From: Viola odorata
Lineage: Eukaryota > Streptophyta > Magnoliopsida > Malpighiales > Violaceae
DNA length: 64,000 bases
Reading direction: 5' to 3'
Assembly (NCBI GenBank): GCA_963691705.1
Contig: OY829545.1
Location: 43,449,475 to 43,513,474, forward strand
A program made the translations under genes and the position numbers. The notes under the pieces are model-generated. The model ran no database searches. It saw only the letters and a list, made by a program, of their open reading frames with translations, and was not told the origin of the DNA. This document shows positions 39,202 through 52,053 of this stretch, in pieces (position 1 is the first letter of the stretch; each line of letters opens with the position of its first letter).

Positions 39202-42200
39202 ATGGCTGAGAATAAAGAGCTAACCAGGGGCGGGGTGCGGGACAGGCCCAGCTCTAAACCTGGTTTTAAGGGTCGGGATGGTGACTACAAGGGTGGTGAC
39301 TTAAGTGATGTTACTTGTTACTACTGCAAGGAGCCTGGTCATACAAAGCGTTTCTGTAAGAAACTTCAGAATTACAATCAGAGGATGAAATCAGCAAATC
39401 TAGTTGTTCTACCAAGCTCCTCACCTGATCCACCTAAGCCACTCTCAGAGGAGGAATTTGCCAGATTCTCCTTGTACCAAGAGCTTGTGAAAGCTAAAAC
39501 ATGTCTTGTCTCTAGTTCTAGTCAGTGGGTAGTTGATTCAGGTGCAAATGAACATGTGACAGGTAACACAAATACTTTCTCCAGTTTTAAGAAATTTAAA
39601 ACATCTGCTCATGTCACCATTGCTGATGGCACCACTCGTAGTATTGAGGGTTCTGGTATAGTTAAACCAACTTCTGCTATTACTATGTCGTCTGTACTTA
39701 GTCTACCTGAGTTGGCTTTTAATCTGATGTCAGTTAGTAAACTTACAAAGGACCTCAACTGCTTCATCTCTTTTTACCCTGATCATTGTCTCTTTCAAGA
39801 TCTAGTGACAAAGCGGGTCTTTGGTAGAGGACATGTATCGGGTGGTCTGTATGTTCTGGATCCGTGGGTGCCAGAGTCAGTAGCCTGCTTCAGCTTCACT
39901 TCTCTGTTTGAAGCTCATTTCTGTCTGGGTCATCCATGTCTGCAGTATCTGAAGCAACTATGTCCACAGTTCAAGTCAGCTACTTCCCTTGACTGTGAAA
40001 CTTGTCATTTTGCGAAACATCATCGCACTTCTTTGGGTCCACGTACTAGTAAACGTGCGCTGTCTGCTTTTGAATTAGTCCATTCGGATGTTTGGGGTCC
40101 ATGTCCTGTAATTGCCAAACCAGGATTCAGATATTTTATCACTTTTGTGGATGATTACTCAAGAATGACTTGGGTATATTTTATGAAGAACAGGTCTGAG
40201 GTATTTTCTCATTTTTGTGCATTTTGTACTGAAATTCAGACTCAGTTTGGTACGTCTCTTCGCATTCTTAGAAGTGATAATGCTAAGGAATACATGTCAG
40301 AGTCCTTTCAGCATTATATGACTCAGCATGGCATCTTGCATCAGTCTTCTTGCGTTGATACACCAGCTCAAAATGGTGTGGCAGAGAGAAAGAACAGACA
40401 CCTTTTGGAAACTGCTCGTGCTCTTTTATTTCAGAACAAGGTTCCCAAGCATTTTTGGGTTGACGCTGTTTCTACAGCTTGCTTCTTGATTAATCGTATG
40501 CCTTCTGCAGTTCTTGATGATGGTATTCCAATTACTGTACTTGCTCCTGGAAGACCATTATTCCCCATTGAGCCTAAGATTTTTGGTAGCACATGTTATG
40601 TTCGTGATGTTCGTCCTCACATCACAAAGTTGGATCCTAAGGCCTTAAAGTGTCTCTTCTTGGGGTATTCTCGGCTTCAGAAGGGATATAGATGCTACTC
40701 TCCAGATCTTCAGAAATATCTGGTGTCTATTGATGTTGCCTTCTCTGAACAGGCACCATTCTTCTCACATCCTGTTCCACAGGATGATGATCATGGTGAT
40801 GATGATTGGTTGGTCTACTCTGCTCCTCCAGTCTCCTCTGCGCCTTCCCTATCTGCTCCTCCTCCTCCCTACTCTGCTCCTCCATTGGTTGTTTCTGATC
40901 AACCCTCTTGTGATAGTACCCTTGATCAGCCCTCTTCTTCGGGTACCTCTGCATAGTATATTGAGGAGAGGATCTTGACTGCAAATCCTGATCCTGTTAC
41001 TGGTTCTTCTACGCTATCTGTGGCACCCATTGATACATGTCCTCCACCAGACTCCTCGTCACCTGATCCACCCACTGATTTGGATCTCCCAATCAGTCTT
41101 CGGAAAGGTAAACGACACTGTAAATCTGTCTACTCCATTGCTAACTATGTCTCCTATGATCACCTATCTCCATCGACATGTGCTCTGATTTCCTCTCTAG
41201 ATTCTATTGTTGTCCCAAACACAGTGCAGGAAGCATTGACTCATCCTGGTTGGAAGAATGCAATGCTTGAGGAGATTATCGCTTTAGCGGATAATCAAAC
41301 TTGGGACTTGGTGTCTTTACCCAAGGACAAGAAGGCTGTAGGATGCAGATGGGTCTTTGCTGTGAAAGTCCATCCTGATGGTTCTGTGGCACGTCTTAAG
41401 GCACGCCTTGTTGCCAAAGGGTATGCTCAAACATATGGGGTGGACTACTCTGACACCTTTTCCCCTGTGGCCAAATTATCCTCTGTCAGGTTGTTCATTT
41501 CCTTAGCCGCTTCTCGGGATTGGCCTCTTCACCAGTTAGACATCAAGAATGCTTTCCTTCACGGTGACCTACAGGAAGAAGTCTATATGGAGCAACCACC
41601 TGGGTTTGTTGCTCAGGGGGAGTATGGGAAAGTTTGTATGCTGAAGAAGGCCCTGTATGGTCTAAAACAGAGTCCTCGTGCCTGGTTTGGCAAGTTCAGT
41701 GAGGTAATTTTACAATTTGGCATGCAAAAGAGCCAATGTGATCACTCTGTCTTTCATAGACAATCTGCTGCGGGTATTATTTTGCTTGTTGTGTATGTGG
41801 ATGATATTATCATTACAGGAGATGATAGTGTTGGGATCTCTTCGCTCAAATCTTTCCTGCATACCAAGTTCAGTACAAAAGACTTGGATCAGCTGAAATA
41901 CTTTCTAGGGATAGAAGTGTCCAGGAGTAACAAAGGTATCTTCTTATCTCAAAGAAAGTATGTCCTTGATCTCCTTGCAGAAACAGGAAAGTTGGGAGCC
42001 AAGCCCTGTAGCTCCCCTATAGCTTCTAATGTTAATCTCACCAAAGATGACAGTAACCCTTTTGATGATCCTAAGAAGTATAGGAGATTAGTTGGGAAAC
42101 TGAACTATCTCTGTGTGACACGGCCTGACATCACCTTCGCGGTTAGCGTTGTTAGCCAGTTCATGTCTGCTCCAACAGATAAGCATTGGGAGACTCTGGA

Positions 42201-42750
42201 GCATATCCTATACTATCTGAAAGGGGCACCTGGCCTCGGGATTCTGTACAGTAACCACGGTCACAATCAGATTGAGTGCTTTGCTGATGCGGATTGGGTT
42301 GGGTCGAAGATTGATAGAAGATCAATAACCGGCTATTGTGTCTTTGTTGGTGGGAACCTGATCTCTTGGAGGAGCAAGAAGCAAACCGTGGTGTCTCGAT
42401 CCAGTGCAGAGTCAGAATACAGAGCCATGGCACAATCCTCCTGTGAGATTATATGGATGCGACAACTTCTGACTGAAATTGGTATAGAACACTCCTCACC
42501 TTCAAAACTCTGGTGTGATAATCAAGCTGCTCTCCACATTGCTGCAAATCCTGTTTACCATGAGAGGACGAAGCATATTGAAGTAGACTGTCACTTCATT
42601 CGCGAGAAGATTCAGGAAAATCTCATCTCCACTCACTATGTGAAGACAAGAGAACAACTGGGTGATCTTTTCACTAAAGCCCTTCCAGGTCCTCGAGTGG
42701 ATTATCTTTGTAACAAGCTGGGCATGATAAATATCTATGCTCCAGCTTGA
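39202..42750 (+). CDS. Copia polyprotein (zinc knuckle, protease, integrase, RT, RNase H) with one in-frame TAG
   Basis: ATG 39202 is the first good start in a frame that runs to 42750, broken only by TAG at 40954-40956. In order: CCHC knuckle CYYCKEPGHTKRFC (about 39318); protease with WVVDSGANEHVTGN; the pre-integrase HHCC (HFCLGHP...CETCHF); integrase with catalytic D, D and E in LVHSDVWGP, LRSDNAKEY and NGVAERKNR; a Ser/Pro-rich linker carrying the TAG; RT (RLKARLVAKGYAQ, LDIKNAFLHGDL, LLVVYVDDIIITG); RNase H (CFADADWVG, SSAESEYRA, WCDNQAALHI) ending in LGDLFTKALPG. All catalytic residues checked are present. The capsid domain of gag is absent. Without readthrough, RT and RNase H are not made from this copy. 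Confidence 0.92.
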
Positions 42751-42757
42751 GGGGGAG
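42749..42757 (+). other. Copia polypurine tract
   Basis: GAGGGGGAG lies immediately upstream of the right LTR, overlapping the pol stop region (TGAGGGGGAG). Confidence 0.85.
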
Positions 42758-42875
42758 TGTTAGATATACGTATTTATATACGTATGTATATACGTTGTAT
42801 TAGTATTAGGTATATGGTATTAGGGTATATATATTGTAATGGTATGTATTAATGAAGTAAGAGAGTATTATTACA
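42758..42875 (+). repeat. Copia 3' LTR (118 bp)
   Basis: One visible difference from 38461-38578 (TATACGTTG here, TATATGTTG there). Confidence 0.95.
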
Positions 42876-42880
42876 ATAAT

Positions 42881-45031
42881 GTTTAAGAAATTGTATTGTG
42901 TGAATTTGAATCAAGAGTGTTGAATTTATAAAGATTGTGGGTTTGGGTCATGTTAGTTTTTGCTACCTATGTATGAATGCACAATTAATCACAAATAAAT
43001 ATAATAAATAGAAAATAAAAAATATAATTTTTTTAATGTGGTTCCGTAAGTAATATTTACTTCATGAGCAAGATAGTAAGAAAGTTTCACTATAAAGAAA
43101 AGAGAGAACATACAATCTCAAATCCACCGCTATCAAAACAAACCTCAATAAATATTAGATTTTAAATACTCCACGAGCTTTTTGAGTCAGGTAAAAAACT
43201 CATAGCATAATTTCAAAACACGTTAAAACAAATTAGTGGTGAAATAATTATTCAAAGAATTTCCCTCTAGCTGAGGAGAAAGAATACCGAAAATCGCAAC
43301 CAAAAGTTAAAAGACCATAATTTTTATCCAACCTAATTTAATTGTTGTATTAGACCAAAATTTTACAGGTACCTCAGGGCATCGACCAAAAATCAACTCG
43401 GCCTTATTATTTTACATATACTTTCATTTATACGACTGGTCGGTCGCTGCTGCCCTTTCAACTTTCAAGTTTCAAGATGGACTGGGCCCAAAATGTGCTT
43501 CTAGCTAGCCCATCTTAAAGCCCATTTGAGCGACGATTGGGTTCTCTCTCTAAGATGGGTTTGGGCGATGGATGATTTTAAATTTACTTAAATTGCAGCA
43601 AAAGGTAGGTTGGTGATGACATCCGACAATCTTAGATTCATAGTTAGGGTTAATCTCATCTTAATCTTAATCTTATCTTCTTAATACATGTAAATCAAAA
43701 CGTCGGCACTGTTCCTTTCATTTTTTTTACAATCATTATTTATTTATTTAGACACTTTTTTTGGAAAAATAATTCCAATCAAACCCTACAGGATTAATTA
43801 AGTTTTTGTGTTTATAAAAAAAATCAATTTAACCCTTAAATTATTAATTTAGTCTTATGTTAGTAAAAAACTTCCAATGAAATTCATGTATAATTAATTT
43901 AGTCATGTAATCGTAAAAAAAAATTACACTTTTTATTAATTAATTTAGTGCTTGTATTCGTAAAAAATACTCAATTACTAACCCGTACTCAATTATACAC
44001 TCATACCTAATTAATTTAAATAGGTAAGATATTAAATGAGTTTATTTAATTTTTAAATGGATAGATATTCATTTAAAACAAAACTCGTGGATATAACTAC
44101 CCAATTAAACCCTTTTTTTTTTTAAATACACCTACAGTTCTCCTCTCTCTCTCTCTAACACTTTTCGCTGCTTCGATTTGCTTAGGGCAAACCCAAACTC
44201 AAAAACTCGAAACTCAGTTCTTTGACTCAGAAATAGCCCTAACCCCATCGTTGATCTCTACTTCTCAGGTACTCTTCCTCTACCTCTCACTCGCCCGAGT
44301 CCATCCCGATTCGCGCTGAGTTTGAGCCTCGCATTTATTTGAATTTTTCCATTTTTGAAATGCAATCTGGTTTTGATGTATTGCTATTTGCATCTGTGAA
44401 CTGAAATAGTAAATCCGTGGTAGTGTATTTTAGTGTGAAGAGCGGATGAACTTTCTGTGCTTTTGGAAAGATTGGTTTACTTATCTTTGATTATTTTTAA
44501 ACGGTGGATATGGTTTACTTGAGAAAGTTGCCTGTCAAGTGTTCGACAAAATGCCAATTAGAACTAAATTGGGATGATTAGCAATTTGTGTTCAAGCACA
44601 TACATGAATAAACTTAGTCTTCCAATTTATGCTTGCTTTTCCTTGTTATTCTACTACTTTGTTGGACTTCATCTATAGTCTTCCAATGTTTCTGACGCTA
44701 GTGATCATGGATCACATTTCCTAAAATGGTTATTATAGCTTCCATGCACTATGCACTTTGTACTATGTAGGTATGGTTTCCAAGAGAACACATGAGCTTC
44801 TGTTAGTTCCTCTTTCTTTTCAGTACTGAGCCGTACTGCTAAAAAATGTCATAACGATGGTTTCGACAGATGGGAAGCGTAACAGATTCCTCCACTTTTA
44901 GCATATGGGCAAGAGCCTGCTGGGTGCTTTCAAGGTGATGTTCCAACCTGACATATATTGCAGAAGTCTAATTTTTGCCTAGAGGTTTCAAGTTTAAATA
45001 TTTCAGCATAATGTACAATGGGCTTCACTAC
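42881..45031. other. Intergenic region with possible 5' UTR and exon remnants
   Basis: It is mostly AT-rich with no recognisable gene. Bases 44140-44271 look like a plant 5' leader: a CT microsatellite followed by a pyrimidine/adenine-rich stretch ending CTTCTCAG/GTACTC, a possible donor. A possible second exon is 44870-44934 (acceptor TTCGACAG, then ATGGGAAGCG, donor CAAG/GTGATG). No protein family could be named and no further coding exon joins in frame. Confidence 0.3.
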
Positions 45032-45033
45032 TA

Positions 45034-45731
45034 CTCCCTCTCTATTTTTTTATTTGACGCCGACCAATGAATCACGATTTTTAAGGGTATTGCCACGTGT
45101 CGTCCGATGGTTGGTTCTCCTTCCTTCTCTCTCTCTTTTCTTCTTTCTTTTCTCTCCTTTTCTCTCCTTTCTTTCTTTCTAACTCTGTCCGGAAAAATAC
45201 TCCCTCTGGTCACGTTTCCCGTTCTCACCGCCGGCACAGAAAGGAGCGCAAGGACTAGACGAGCAAAACCCAGGTGGAATAATACCATTCGGACTCCCCA
45301 CGCGCCGCCAAAAGCGGCCGAAGCCGTCGCCGCCGTTGCCACGCGCCGGCGCGTCCCTCCTCAGTTCCGTCTGAAACCACCTGCGTTTTGCTCGTCTCGT
45401 CATTTCCTACACGAATCTATGGTCACCTTCGTGATAATGTCATCGAAACGTGTTTTATTGTCCGTTTAAAATCAGAGGAGGAAAGATAAAAGGACTGAAA
45501 TTTTTCTGACATGTCTGTTCCGTGTCAGCCACCAAAGTTGAAATTTGGTCCTTCAAACTTTTCGTTTCCCTCTTTTGCCCCGTGTGACGCGTTGTTCAGC
45601 ATGGAAACGACTCGTCGTCTGAGGACTAAAACGTCAAAATGCCAAGTAACGGGCACAATGCCCAAAGGACGTCAAATAAAAAAAAACAAGGTTTCTAGGC
45701 TAAAACGTCAAATAATAAAAAACAGAGGGAG
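45034..45731. mobile_element. Stowaway-like (Tc1/mariner-type) non-autonomous element, 698 bp
   Basis: Terminal inverted repeats start CTCCCTC, with the extended pair CTCCCTCTSTTTTTT...ATTTGACG at the left and its inverse at the right, flanked by the dinucleotide TA (45032-45033, 45732-45733). It is longer than usual for a MITE because of an internal GC-rich segment (about 45217-45395) with CACGCGCCGGCGCGT, also present in the copia leader. Open frames here lack family motifs. Confidence 0.8.
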
Positions 45732-47328
45732 TATAATTCAGGCCAGAGAAAGTATCTCGTACTAGAAGCTCCATTTATCGCATGTGGCAATGTGTAGTAT
45801 GGCTTCTAGAATTTGCAATTTGGAAGAGAGTTGTTGGCTTAATCATTCATAGTTGTGTGCTTCTATTCTTAATTTCTTCCAAGTATTGCATGCTTAGCTA
45901 ACTAATGCTTTTTATATGATCTTTTCTGTTTTGTTGCTTGTTGAAAATGGCAGAACATAGAGATTTGATGCCTTTCTGCCATTGGTGCACAATTCACTGG
46001 ATACTAACAATCATGAAATTATTTTTGCAGGCGACTGCAATATTCCTGCTAATGCAACCCTTCTCTATGATAAAGGTTCGGTTAGTAATTATCTTTCGAA
46101 ACTGAACTTTAACTGAACAAGGCTAAAGTCGGTTTCGGAAAATCGGAAGTCTAGTTTTGTAAAACCGTTGAACACCCCTACCCCTAACCATATAGAATAC
46201 TATACCATGGCACATTATTGGCCAGATTTTGATATTATGTGGATAGTTTTGAGTTGCGGAGGCAAGTGATAATTCAGATTCACATAACTAAGGTTATAGA
46301 TCCAATAGTGGAAGAAGATTTGGCTCCCATGCTTGAAGCGCGCGTAGCATTCACTTGAGGAAGACCATTTACATCAAACTTTTTCTTTATTTTGATTACT
46401 TGAGGCAAAATTGAGAAAATTTGTTGATGGGTTGAGTCATGGGCACATTTATCATTCCATTAACCATTTGTTTTTTAAATTTTTTTGCCATCAGAATCCA
46501 TCGGTAGATGTATCATCTCAACTATTCGTTTTTTAACTTTTTGCCATCAGAATTTAGATTTTTATAATAAAAAAAAATCCAAATAGGGCAGAATCGAAAC
46601 TGTTCTGGTAAGAACCGAAAAAAAATAGAACCGGACTGAATCGAATCGTTAAATGGTCAAATTCGATATTAAATGATAAAGTCGAGCATAACAGTCAAAA
46701 TAGAATCACATAGTCAAAACTAATATATTTTTGGTCAAAGAATATAAATTAAATGAGTGTAAATGGGTATAAATGACTATATATACTCATTTAAAAATTT
46801 ATATGGATAATAAATGAGTATACTATTCATATCAACTAATACCTATTTAGAGCATATTTAAATCTACCCATTTACCATTCCTAGTTGCAGAATATCAGTA
46901 AAGTAGTTCAATTGAATTTCACCTCAAATATAAAAAAGAAGAAGCAAATTTAATCTTATTTGGAAAGTTTCTAGATTATTTGAGTCAAATTTTCAACTAA
47001 TCTGACCCTTATTTTGACCGTGCATTTGGTTCGTAAGATTTTTTTATTTCTTCGCGTATTTTTCAAGATAATTAACATTATATATTCCACGACAAAAGAA
47101 TAATAATGGAAGTAAGATAACTCAAATCTGAAATTTATTACTCCCAACTGTACCAAATTTAATACATTTAAGTCATGAAATTATTAATATGTCATATCTC
47201 TATTGATAATTTTTTTGATCCCATCTTGGAGCCTCTCCCTCACTACCTTCACTCGCAACAATGATGGGGTTATTTGTGAAGTGGGGCATGATGGGTAAGC
47301 ACGTATCGGAGATCCGATTTGAAATAAT
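45732..47328. other. Intergenic AT-rich region
   Basis: No gene is supported. Bases 46031-46075 have acceptor- and donor-like borders, and one frame reads CNIPANATLLYD, vaguely like the end of an FKBP domain; this may be chance. Related words such as GGTTCGGTTAGTA (46075) and AGAACCGAAAAAAAA (46612) lie in opposite orientation. Confidence 0.35.
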
Positions 47329-47934
47329 TGTTGCTACTCAATTTTTGATGTTTTTGTCATTTTTCGTATTTATTATCATTCACCATATTATTAATCTTTT
47401 AATATCAGCCGTATTGTATTCATTATTGTTTTCGGGTCATTTCCTTTTATTTCCCCTTTTTTGTGTTTTTACTATTTTTTTTTCAAACTTCTATCAGTTC
47501 CGAGTGAGATCCTTCAAACCGTAGATCAAACACTTTCGTTTATTTGCTATATATTATCTATTATTATTTTGTTTCGCGTCATTTCATTTGGTTTTGTTTA
47601 GTTCACTTTGTTTTAGCATTTTTTTCGTTCGAACTTCTATCGGTTTCAAGCGAGTATTCTCGAACCATAGATCGATTTTTTTCCTTGTTTACTATTTACT
47701 ATTTATTTTGTTTCATTTTATTACGCATTCTAGCATTTTTCGATTCGAGCTTTTATTCATTTCAAACGAGATTGCTCGTATCATCAGCTCGAACTGAATA
47801 AGTGGATTAGCCCACCCTTTAAATCAAGCTTTCATCTCCACCGTTGATTTGTTTGACAAGTGAGAGTCAAACGGATCAAGCGGTTCTCCTTCACCCTCAT
47901 CCTTTCCGTCATGTTCCTCACGCCAAACGACTTA

Positions 47935-49509
47935 GGGCCCGTTTACTTGGGATACATGTTCAATTTGAAAATTTGCTGTTTTTCTGAATTTCGAGAATTT
48001 TATTTTCATTCTGAAAACTGGAAAACGTGTTTACTTCGCACAATTTTCCTGATCAGAAAAACTGGAAAACCTGTTTACTTCGCACATTGGTTTTATTTTT
48101 CTGATTTGAAAAACTGAAAAACGCGTTTACTGGAAAACTTGTTTCCTGATCTTTAATGGGCTGGGCCCAAACAAGTGCTAGATCTTTAAAGAAAAAAGAG
48201 GGAAGATGGGCTTGGCCAAGCCAAGGCCCATCTGCAAAGCCATCATTCTACTGTTCTTCTTCTTCCTTGCGCCGGCCCTACTGCTGCCGACAAGGAAGGT
48301 AGCCGGCCACCACTAAACACCAAACAAACGCATACAAACTCAACTGGACCGAGGGGCGAGCTAAAACCGACCAAAATGAAGCAATAATTTGGCAGCAAAA
48401 TGAGCATCAATTTGACAGCAAATAGAGCAGCATTTCAAGCAACAATTTGGCAGCAAAATGAGCATCGATTCGAAAGCTAATAGAGCAGCATTTCAAGCAA
48501 CAACTAAACCAACATTTGCCACAAAATTAACGGAAGAAAATAGGTACATATCTAAGCAATTTTTCCCTGACCTTGGTCCCCGGAGCCACCGATGGCGACC
48601 AAGGTCCGGTCAATTTCGGTCTATCAAAATTCCGAGATGACCAAAATATTCATAAAATTAATATCGATCCACCCGTTCGAACCAAAAATCCGATTACTCA
48701 ACACACAGGATTTAATTTCAAAAATACGGTAATTTGACAAATTAATTCAAAACATGAAATTGGAGCAAACCATTAATCAATTTAAGAAATTGAAAGCATG
48801 TAATTAATCTAGAGATTAAAGACTACATATTTCACAACAGATTGATCATCAATTTGTTCTAAAATGCAAGCAATTGAATTAAGTAGAAAATGGACATAAA
48901 AAATTACATAAATAGTAAATAGTAAACTTTACCAGAAATGCGCCCAAAATTACCCTAGGTTTTTCTAGTCTATCTAAAGGACTTTGGAGTGTTTAAAGTG
49001 GAGGTATTGCTGGTTTAGGGCTATTGGTGAAGGAAGAATGGGAGTATTTTCCTTCTTTTCCTTGCGTCTCTGTGCTTCCTCCCCGTTGCTTGTCTGTGTA
49101 CAAATAGGGACGAAGGAGCTTGGTGAGCACGGCGACGTGGCCCGGTCATCACGGCGACTGCTCGCGTTTGCAGCAGAAGAAACCGAGGCTAGCTTGATTG
49201 AGTTGAGTGCGGGGCGAGGGAGAGGAAGAGGAAGAGATGAGGGCAAACGTGGAATTAAAAAAGTTTCATTAATCACTTAGTTTGAAACGCGTGTTTTCAA
49301 ACTGAGTAATCCTAAGGCAAAAAAATTTAGAAAAACAGAGAACAGCTTTTTTGTTGTTTTCAAAATTTGTTCATCGTTTTTCAAATAGAGTATTTTCGTT
49401 TTCATTTAGAAAATAAAAACAACGCCAAGTAAACACGTTTTCTGAAAATTCTCCCAGTTTTCAAAAAACTGGAGAATTTTCGGGAGAATCCTCCGAAGTA
49501 AACGGGGCC
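47935..49509. mobile_element. PIF/Harbinger-type non-autonomous DNA element, 1575 bp
   Basis: The terminal inverted repeat is GGGCCCGTTTACTT at the left and its near-exact inverse (AAGTAAACGGGGCC) at the right. The 3-bp target duplication is TTA (47932-47934, 49510-49512). Subterminal copies of AAACSTGTTTACTTCGCACA-like sequence (about 48025-48090) and GTAAACACGTTTTCTG at the right (49431) may be transposase binding sites. No transposase is encoded; the ORFs inside are short and show no DDE motif. Confidence 0.82.
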
Positions 49510-49720
49510 TTAGCTCCTTTCTGCACAAGTCTTCCTCGGTCGCTCCCCAGCAAAATTCATATCACAAACCTCCCGTCACCGAAGCTTCCATTCTTCCTCA
49601 GCCACACAACCAAGACTTGCTCACCACTCCGGCCACTGCTCATCGCCACTGGCTGTTGGGCCTCACGTCCTCGACGCCCACTCTCTCCTTGGCCTCCATC
49701 GCCACTCGCGTACAATCGCC

Positions 49721-49728
49721 TATAAATA
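49721..49728 (+). promoter_or_regulatory. TATA box of the second giant LTR
   Basis: GCCTATAAATACAAAG matches GCCTATAAATACAAGC at 34448 in the first copy. Confidence 0.6.
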
Positions 49729-51239
49729 CAAAGCATCCTCACAACTATTAGAGGGGGGATTCACGAACTCTTGCTCTCTAAATTCTCACTCTCTTTCGAT
49801 CTACTCAACATACATGGTTTATTGCTTATATCCAACCAACTGCTACCTCCAATTTATTTAATTGCTTGTTCTTAATTAATTAATTGCCTCGGTTTCAATT
49901 AATTAATTGCTACTGTTTTACTTTCAATTAATTGTTGTTATTACTTTAAATCAATTGCTGCCACTGTTTTAATTTAATTTCGCTTGAATCGCTTGCTGTT
50001 TTAATTGCTCAATTTGGTTTAAATCACTTGCTTTCGTTTTGTCAAATTGCCTACTACTTTTGCTTTATTAAACTGCTGTTTTGGTTGGTTTGGTTGCCGC
50101 GTCTGCTGGGTCCGTTTTGGTCCATTAATTGGCTGTTTTTGTTCACCTGGGTTTGGTCCTTGGTCACCGGCAGTGGCGCCGGCGAACCAAGGAAGAAGAT
50201 GATGCTGTGAGGAAGGAGGGAGTGCTGGCTTGTTTTAAAAAAATTGGCTTGGGTTTAGCATAGAGCTGGGTTGCGCGCTTGGCCCAAGAGAAGAAAGAGA
50301 TGGGCTGCGCGTCTGGCCCAGTTGGAGGGAGAAACAGCTTGGCCCATCTGCTGGGCTGGGCTGCCGCATTGGGCTCCTGCCGTAGGCCCTACTGGTGGGC
50401 CGGACTTATCGGCCTAATGGGTCATGCTGATTTTTCGACCCATCGTATTATTTTTTGTGCCGATTAATTTTGTGTTCATACTGTTTAATTAATCATTTTG
50501 CTTGCTTTTAATTGTCAAATTATTTGTTTCTCTTGCTTGTGATAATTGTTAAATATTTATTTGTTTGCTTATCGTTTATTATTACTCGTACTAATAATCT
50601 CGGCTTTGTAGGGAAAACCAATCGATACCCATTCGCAAGTACATCTTTCTCACCATTTTGTTTATTCGACGCTTTTTTGAATTTATATACTCGTATGCAT
50701 GAACATTTAGAATTGCTAGAATTATTTTTCTTGCATGATGAATAACGTGTAAAATTACTCATTTTAATCACCAGGGCCCGATGATGATAGAGGGTGTTCG
50801 CTTTAGTAAAGATTAAACGGTAATAATTCCGTTGAAAATTAGTCCCGACCAGTCCCGAACAATCCTAACCAGTCCCGAATAGTCTTGACAAACGTAAAAT
50901 ACTAAAACGACGATTCCTCTGAGGGTCCAATTACTTGTTTTTAAATGTTTTATTTAAACACCTCTTTTTTTTAACCGGTAACTTTTTAGGATGAGATTCG
51001 GGTGCTTAACACCTTCCCAAGTCCATAAATCGATCCCGAACCGTTGTTCTCGGGTTTAGACCCTTTTTTGTGCCTTAGTTTTTTTGTTTTATTTTCATTC
51101 TTTTTTGGACCTTAGGTTTCCCTATTCCTTAGAAATAAATAGGGTGACGACTTCATTGCATTATGTGAGACAATCCGTTATTGTCTCACATCCGTCCCGA
51201 ACCTGCTCGCGAAAATCGAAAAGGGGGTGCGACACTAAT

Positions 51240-52053
51240 ATATTCGTTTTGATCTAAATTGTGTCGAATAAAATTCAGATGGAAGGTTGAGAATTCAATA
51301 AATTTCAGAATCTCATTCGACATTATAAAAAAATTCAAAATATTCGAATAAGTTCTGAATTTAAAAATTATATCTTAGTTTTACTTCATTTTTTTTTATC
51401 TTCTTTTTCTTGCTAATTTTTTACCGATTAGGTTCTAATATTATTGTGATGATTTGTTAGATTGCATAACTAAGGGCCTAAATTTAATAAATTTGCATTT
51501 TTTCTATAAAAATAATAATTTAAAAAAAATATAAAAATCTGAATTTATCCAAAAAAAATCTGTCTGATTCAATCCAAAATAGTCATATGTTATTTGCATA
51601 GAGAGTCTATTCGAATACTTTAAATTACTGACGTCGAAATCCAATCCAATTTGAAGTTCCAAATGCTCACCCTTAGAGTTATGCGAGTCATTATTCAATA
51701 AGTCAAATTCACATGGGGGCTATACAATTATTGAACACATAAATGTTGCATTATTGATCATGATTTTTTACTTTAGTTTCTATTCTAATTTCCCTTCCAA
51801 AATCCGATCCGATATGAAGTTTTTGAATGTTCACCCTAAGGTCATGTGAGTCATTCAATAAGTCAAATTCACATCATTTCACGGCAGCTATACAATTATT
51901 GAACACATAAATGTTGCATTATTGATCATGATTTTCTACTTTAGTTTCTATTCTAATTCTAATTTCCCTTGGTACGTAAATGTCTATATATTCATTCCAC
52001 TTCCTCTAAATCCTCTACTTCAGTTATCAATAAATTCATCTCTACAAGAAAAG
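51240..52053 (+). promoter_or_regulatory. Upstream region of the BURP gene with a 178-bp tandem duplication
   Basis: TATATAT at 51985-51991 lies 63 bases before the ATG and is the probable TATA box. Two direct copies with 178-base period (about 51655-51785 and 51820-51965) share TATACAATTATTGAACACAT and TATTGATCATGATTTT. AGTCATTATTCAATAAGTCA-type words occur in both. The left part, 51240-51650, is AT-rich without visible features. Confidence 0.6.

Larger units (their letters stand above)
38461..42875 (+). mobile_element. Young Ty1/copia element with 118-bp LTRs
   Basis: LTRs 38461-38578 and 42758-42875 differ at one visible position. The TSD ATAAT is perfect (38456-38460, 42876-42880). A primer-binding site follows the left LTR directly, and the purine tract GAGGGGGAG precedes the right LTR. 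The interior encodes zinc knuckle, protease, integrase, RT and RNase H in copia order. Most of gag is missing and one in-frame TAG interrupts pol. With near-identical LTRs the insertion is recent. Confidence 0.95.
47329..51234 (+). mobile_element. Second giant solo LTR, interrupted by a PIF/Harbinger-type element
   Basis: It starts TGTTGCTACTCAATTTTTGA (compare TGTTGATACCCGAATTTTGA at 33625) and ends GGGGTGCGACA. Flanks are ATAAT (47324-47328) and CTAAT (51235-51239), a TSD with one change. Shared blocks with 33625-37395 include the hairpin, GCCTATAAATACAA, GCAGTGGCGCCGGCGA, ACGATTCCTCTGAGGG and the 3' part with GGTGCYTAACACCTTCCC. Without the 1575-base insertion and its TSD copy it is about 2.33 kb. 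It lacks the internal tandem expansions of the first copy. Confidence 0.72.

Noticed and set aside
46997..47002. CTAAT near 46997 as left TSD of the second giant LTR
   Set aside because: It matches the right flank exactly, but the sequence after it does not match the LTR start; TGTTGCTACTC at 47329 does, with a 4-of-5 TSD.
48974..49280. Overlapping ORFs on both strands inside the Harbinger-type element
   Set aside because: About 100 residues each, no DDE transposase or Myb-like motif.
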